From positions 310,001-374,000 of the forward strand of contig NZ_AUFN01000012.1 in the NCBI RefSeq assembly GCF_000426525.1: DNA of 64,000 nucleotides, read 5' to 3'. Under the pieces are notes generated by a model that saw only the letters and a program-made list of their open reading frames with translations, was not told where the DNA came from and made no database searches. Shown here piece after piece: positions 60,526 through 64,000 of this stretch (position 1 is the first letter of the stretch; the number at the start of each line of letters is the position of its first letter). A program made the position numbers and the translations under genes. Origin of the DNA: Nocardioides alkalitolerans DSM 16699 (GTDB taxonomy: Bacteria; Actinomycetota; Actinomycetes; Propionibacteriales; Nocardioidaceae).

Positions 60526-61245
60526 ATGAACCTGAACGGTGCGGTCGTGCTCGTCACGGGAGCCAACCGCGGCATCGGAGCCGCGTTCGTCGAGCTGCTC
60601 AAGGAGCGCGGGGCCGCCAAGGTCTACGCCGCGGCCCGCGACGCGGGCTCGGTCGAGGCCGACGGCGTGGAGCCGATCGCGCTCGACGTCACGGACGCCG
60701 CCCAGGTCCGGGCAGCGGCCCGGGCCGCGGGCGACGTACAGGTCCTCATCAACAACGCCGGCATCTCCACGGGCACCGCGCTGGTGACGGGTGACGAGGC
60801 GACCATCCGGCGCGAGATGGACACCAACTTCTACGGCCCGCTGCTGATGACGCGCGCCTTCGCCCCGATCCTCCGGGCCAACGGCGGCGGCGCCATCCTG
60901 AACGTCGTCTCGGCCTTGTCGTGGTTCACCGCTCCGGGCGCCGGTGCCTATGCCGCGTCCAAGGCGGCGGCGTGGATGCTGACCGACAGCACCCGGCTCG
61001 AGCTCGCCGGCCAGGGCACCCACGTCGTCGGCGTGCACATGGGCCTCGTCGACACCGACATGGCCGCGGGGGTGCCTGCGCCCAAGATCAGCCCCGCCGA
61101 CCTGGCGGGTGCGGGTCTCGACGCGATCGAGTCGGGGGCCCAGGAGGTGCTCGGCGACGAGTGGGCGAAGTTCGTGAAGTCCGGGCTCACCCTCGACCCC
61201 GCAGACCGCTACGCGCAGATCTCCTCCGCGCTCGGCGCCGCCTGA
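60526..61245 (+). CDS. SDR family oxidoreductase
   Basis: 239 residues. VVLVTGANRGIGAAFVELL, AARDAGS, NNAGIS, catalytic Ser in NVVSALSW and YAASKAA. Complete classical SDR. GAGG lies 7 bases before the ATG. Probably repressed by the divergent TetR and induced by its own substrate or a related compound. Confidence 0.95.
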   Translation: MNLNGAVVLVTGANRGIGAAFVELLKERGAAKVYAAARDAGSVEADGVEPIALDVTDAAQVRAAARAAGDVQVLINNAGISTGTALVTGDEATIRREMDTNFYGPLLMTRAFAPILRANGGGAILNVVSALSWFTAPGAGAYAASKAAAWMLTDSTRLELAGQGTHVVGVHMGLVDTDMAAGVPAPKISPADLAGAGLDAIESGAQEVLGDEWAKFVKSGLTLDPADRYAQISSALGAA

Positions 61246-61296
61246 CGGGCGTTCCGACGAGGGCCTGCTCGGGGATCGCCGGACCCGGCGGACCCG

Positions 61297-61950
61297 TCAG
61301 GCGCTCGTCGTCGCGTCCCTCGGAAGCAGGACCCCTCGTGCTCGCGAGCCGGCCCAGACCGCCGCACCGGCGACGACGAAGGTCACCAGCAGCGCCGCGC
61401 AGTACCCGAGCAGCGAGACCACACCGCGCTCCGGCAGGAGGAATCCGTAGGGCACCCACCCGTCGGTCACCCCGCGGACGAGGACGACGGCCAGCCACAC
61501 GAGCGGATAGGGCAGGACGATCCAGAGCCTGCTCCACCGCAACGGGGGACGGTCGCCGACGAGCAGCCAGTCGAGCAGCACGTACAGCGGGAAGAGGATG
61601 TGCAGGACGGCGCTCACCCACGCGGACGCCGTCCCGGTCCCGGGGATGAGGCCGTTGTAGACCACGGCGACGACGAGCAGACATGCGGTCATGACGCCGC
61701 GCGCGGTCGCCCACCGGCGCGGCATCGGTCGGTCCAGCAGCATGAAGCCGCCCGTCGCGACCATGAGCAGGCCCATGAGCAGGTTGGTCTGGTTGGTGAA
61801 GAACCCGAAGTAGTCGAAGGGATTGCCGTCGCCCACCGCGATGCGGGCGATGTAGCCCTGCACGAGGAGCCCGACGACGAACGCGGCGACGACGATGCGG
61901 ACGGTCCCGATCCCGAGCGTCGCCCTTCTCGAGGTGAGGTGGGGTCGCAT
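61297..61950 (-). CDS. Pr6Pr family membrane protein
   Basis: 217 residues with six membrane helices; FDYFGFFTNQTNLLMGLLM and VLHILFPLYVLLDWLL are the Pr6Pr (FAR-17a/AIG1-like) pattern. The eukaryotic relatives are fatty-acid-ester hydrolases with a Thr/His pair; here Thr in FFTNQTN and His in VLHIL are conserved. ATG overlaps the upstream stop (TGATG), so it is the last gene of a three-gene operon. Confidence 0.88.
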   Translation of the reverse strand: MRPHLTSRRATLGIGTVRIVVAAFVVGLLVQGYIARIAVGDGNPFDYFGFFTNQTNLLMGLLMVATGGFMLLDRPMPRRWATARGVMTACLLVVAVVYNGLIPGTGTASAWVSAVLHILFPLYVLLDWLLVGDRPPLRWSRLWIVLPYPLVWLAVVLVRGVTDGWVPYGFLLPERGVVSLLGYCAALLVTFVVAGAAVWAGSRARGVLLPRDATTSA

Positions 61951-63251
61951 CACGGCTGCCGGTCCTGGGGCGAGGTCGTACGACGGGCAGCCTCCCGGCG
62001 GAGGCGCTCGAGCTCGTCGGGGTCCGTCGTCCAGGGGCCGTGGGCCGCGAGCGCAGCGCAGCCACCGCGGGTAAAGGCAGAAACCAGCACCCGATATCCG
62101 TCCATCCCGTCGACCAGGCGGTATTCCACCCGGTACTCCGGATCTGCCCCGTCGTCGCCCGTGGCCACGGTCGTGATGCGGGCGATGGAGTCGGCGTAGA
62201 GGTGCAGCTGGATCCCCTCGCCCAGCGCCTCGTCCTCGATGGTGAAGACCTCGTTGTCCGAGCCGGCGTGGTCGGCGACGAACTCCCAGAACTCCGCGCC
62301 GGCGCTGCGGGCGTCACCCCGGCGCCACGTCGTCTCGGCGCCTCGGTCGTCGGTGAAGACGAGCGCCGCCGTCGCCGTACCCCCGACACCGTCGGACTCG
62401 GGCTCGGCGTCGTCCACGACGGGCAGGTCCTGGGCGCGGTCCGCGGCTTCCGAGCAGACCAGGAAGCCGACGGAGCGCACCACGTCGTCCACGAGAGCGG
62501 GGTGCTCACGACGTACGGCGTCGCCGACCGCGGCGCCCATCCGGGTCCAGTCGCGCTTGTCGGTGGCACGCTTGCCGCGCCGCGGGTCACGGCGGATGCG
62601 CATCCCGGAGGACGCCTGCTCGGCGGTGGCGACGACCCGCAGCACCACGGGCAGCAGCTCGGGTTCGACTGCCTCCGGGTGGCGGCCCGGTCGTGTCGCC
62701 CCGTGCAGGTACTGGCCCGTGTACCGCAGCACCGCCTCGTCGATCGGGGCGAGGTGCACACCGCGGCGTGCGCGTCCACGGTTCGCCTCGTACGCCTGGG
62801 CCCGCCCCCAGTCGGCCTGCTCCGTGGCGGAGCCGAGCGAGTCGAGGACCTGGCCGCGCTCCAGCAGCCGGGTGTCGGCACCGTGCGCCACGAGAGTGGC
62901 GGTGTGCATGCCGACCTCACGCACCAGCGCGTCGACCTCCGCGGGTGGACCGAGCAGGATCGGGTCCAGCAGCGCGACCGCCGCGTCCTCGTCGAGCGGC
63001 CCGGCGGTGCCGGCGGCGTCGCACAGCGGCAGGACCGCACACCACAGCAGCAGGTGCCGCGCCAGGTCGTCCCGGATCACCTGCAGGTGCCGCTCGGCGA
63101 TCGGGAACGAGAACGTCCGCGGCTGGTGCAGCGCGTCCGCCCCGGCTCCGAGCTCGACCCGCAGCTCCCCGTCCTCCCGCACCACCGAAGGGATCCAACC
63201 GGCCCGGACGACGACGGTCTCGCGCCCGGATCGGTTCGTCGGTCGGGTCAT
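61950..63251 (-). CDS. DUF6357-like protein
   Basis: 433 residues, soluble, Arg- and Asp-rich; VVVRAGWIPSVVREDGELRVELGAG at the N-terminus, a helical middle (AERHLQVIRDDLARHLLLWCAVLPL) and a C-terminal beta domain (GIQLHLYADSIARITTVA..YRVEYRLVDGMDGYRVLVSA). I recall such proteins as DUF6357, with unknown function, but cannot verify. Coupled on both sides: ATGA overlap with the ankyrin gene and TGATG with the Pr6Pr gene. Confidence 0.75.
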   Translation of the reverse strand: MTRPTNRSGRETVVVRAGWIPSVVREDGELRVELGAGADALHQPRTFSFPIAERHLQVIRDDLARHLLLWCAVLPLCDAAGTAGPLDEDAAVALLDPILLGPPAEVDALVREVGMHTATLVAHGADTRLLERGQVLDSLGSATEQADWGRAQAYEANRGRARRGVHLAPIDEAVLRYTGQYLHGATRPGRHPEAVEPELLPVVLRVVATAEQASSGMRIRRDPRRGKRATDKRDWTRMGAAVGDAVRREHPALVDDVVRSVGFLVCSEAADRAQDLPVVDDAEPESDGVGGTATAALVFTDDRGAETTWRRGDARSAGAEFWEFVADHAGSDNEVFTIEDEALGEGIQLHLYADSIARITTVATGDDGADPEYRVEYRLVDGMDGYRVLVSAFTRGGCAALAAHGPWTTDPDELERLRREAARRTTSPQDRQP

Positions 63252-63904
63252 GCGTCGAGGAACCGAGCCACGGGCTCGGCGCCGTAGAACTCGAGGAGCG
63301 ACGCACCGAGGTCCCGCTCGCTGCGATGCGGGTCCGCACCCCGCGCCTTCAGGGCGCGGAAGACGCGGGTGAGGTCCTCGACGAGCTCCGGGTTCAGCGG
63401 CTTCGGGTCGACCCAGTCGGGGTCGTTGTGCCGGTAGCGCGGAAGGACGTCCCGCGCGTCCAGCGCAGCGCGCCCGAGCGAGGAGTTGCCGTAGGAGTCG
63501 AGGGCGTGGACGTCGGCCCCGGCCTCGAGGAGCACCAGGAGCGCGGCGTGCGCTGCGTCGGCCCGGTCGGCGGTGTTGCGCAGCTGCCACGGTTCCTCCT
63601 CGCGCCACGTCGGCCGCAGCCACCGGGAGCGCGACACCGCCGCCTTGATCGCGTGGTGGAGCACCGGCATCGCCCAGGGCTCCCGGTCGGGGTGCTCGAT
63701 GTAGTTCGGGTCCGCTCCGTGCGTCAGCAGGAGCGCGGCGATCTCGAACTCCCCGTGGCGGTACGCGACCTGCAGCGGCGACTGCGCGGCGTACTTCTTC
63801 GGGGCCGCCCCCGCGACCGCGCCGACGACGCGCGCATCCTTCGCCACCCGCTCCCGGACCGCGTCGACGTCGCCGGCGATGATCTCCTCGAACACGACCT
63901 TCAT
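63248..63904 (-). CDS. Ankyrin-repeat protein
   Basis: 218 residues with ankyrin units (SPLQVAYRHGEFEIAALLLTHGADPNY; AAHAALLVLLEAGADVHALDSYGNSSLGRAAL; LTRVFRALKARGADPH). N-terminus MKVVFEEIIAGDVDAVRERV is a capping helix. First gene of the three-gene operon. Ankyrin proteins paired with DUF-type partners are often immunity or adaptor proteins; this is only a suggestion. Confidence 0.88.
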   Translation of the reverse strand: MKVVFEEIIAGDVDAVRERVAKDARVVGAVAGAAPKKYAAQSPLQVAYRHGEFEIAALLLTHGADPNYIEHPDREPWAMPVLHHAIKAAVSRSRWLRPTWREEEPWQLRNTADRADAAHAALLVLLEAGADVHALDSYGNSSLGRAALDARDVLPRYRHNDPDWVDPKPLNPELVEDLTRVFRALKARGADPHRSERDLGASLLEFYGAEPVARFLDA

Positions 63905-63955
63905 GCTGCCCCCGTTCTCTGCGTACGACGCTCCCGCCGTCCGCCGGAACCTAGC

Positions 63956-64000
63956 CTAGAGAGCCTCGCGGGCGTCGTCGGTGATCGCTTCCGGCGTACG
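63956..64000 (-). CDS. C-terminal end of an unknown gene (partial)
   Basis: An open minus-strand frame enters at the window edge and ends RTPEAITDDAREAL at TAG 63956-63958, 52 bases before the ankyrin start. Fourteen residues are too few for identification. Confidence 0.4.
   Translation of the reverse strand, partial: RTPEAITDDAREAL

Overview
The window is about 64 kb of very GC-rich DNA with GTG and TTG starts, strong GGAGG-type ribosome sites mixed with leaderless genes (a TAnnnT -10 box about 7 bases before the start), a mycobacterial-type LexA box, and typical actinobacterial families (GuaB1, DnaE2, HspR/Hsp20, FadE pair). It is a chromosomal segment of an actinobacterium, probably Nocardioidaceae or a close relative (inference from gene content and style). 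Two tRNA genes, Leu(GAG) and Pro(GGG), neither with an encoded CCA, are present; there is no rRNA, CRISPR array or complete insertion sequence.

1-8.6 kb: partial M20 peptidase; SPFH membrane protein with a ribbon-helix-helix partner; divergent TetR/MFS pair whose MFS frame runs into an antisense tRNA-Leu; satD operon; a LysR-type effector domain without HTH; BCCT osmolyte transporter.

8.6-20.7 kb: thirteen minus-strand genes, almost all joined by 1-8 base stop/start overlaps. In transcription order: sugar-type ABC binding lipoprotein, double ATPase, permease, RhaM-type mutarotase, amidohydrolase/lactonase, Gfo/Idh dehydrogenase, SDR, fumarase/PcaB-superfamily lyase, thiamine-diphosphate E1 alpha and E1 beta without E2/E3, VOC protein, LacI regulator, muconolactone-isomerase-like protein. 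A 20-bp perfect LacI-type palindrome lies upstream of the first gene. This is the best candidate for an undescribed catabolic pathway: import of a sugar or cyclitol, oxidation, lactone opening, elimination, then TPP-dependent cleavage or decarboxylation. A 74-bp tandem repeat follows.

21-52 kb: mostly housekeeping: nucleosidase and GuaB1, ankyrin protein, glpK-glpF, methyltransferase head-to-head with a YiaA/B protein, a fadE24/fadE23-like pair with its operator, deformylase, regulators, ilvD, two tandem fluoride-channel genes, a TerD-VWA protein, BASS transporter, an HEGGH putative metalloprotease, YdeP/FdhF-type molybdoenzyme, LOG protein, LexA-controlled dnaE2, an RmlC-like protein with a changed catalytic motif, and a TRAP-type binding lipoprotein with a Fur-like promoter palindrome.

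52.2-59.8 kb: a sparsely coding, less GC-rich patch with an RCC1-repeat protein, small exported proteins, a stop-containing gene remnant, a frameshifted triple-HTH gene, imperfect direct repeats, hspR/hsp20 and unknown small genes. It looks like a worn island. 59.8-64 kb: TetR/SDR divergent pair with twin operators, then an ankyrin-DUF6357-Pr6Pr operon and the tail of another gene.
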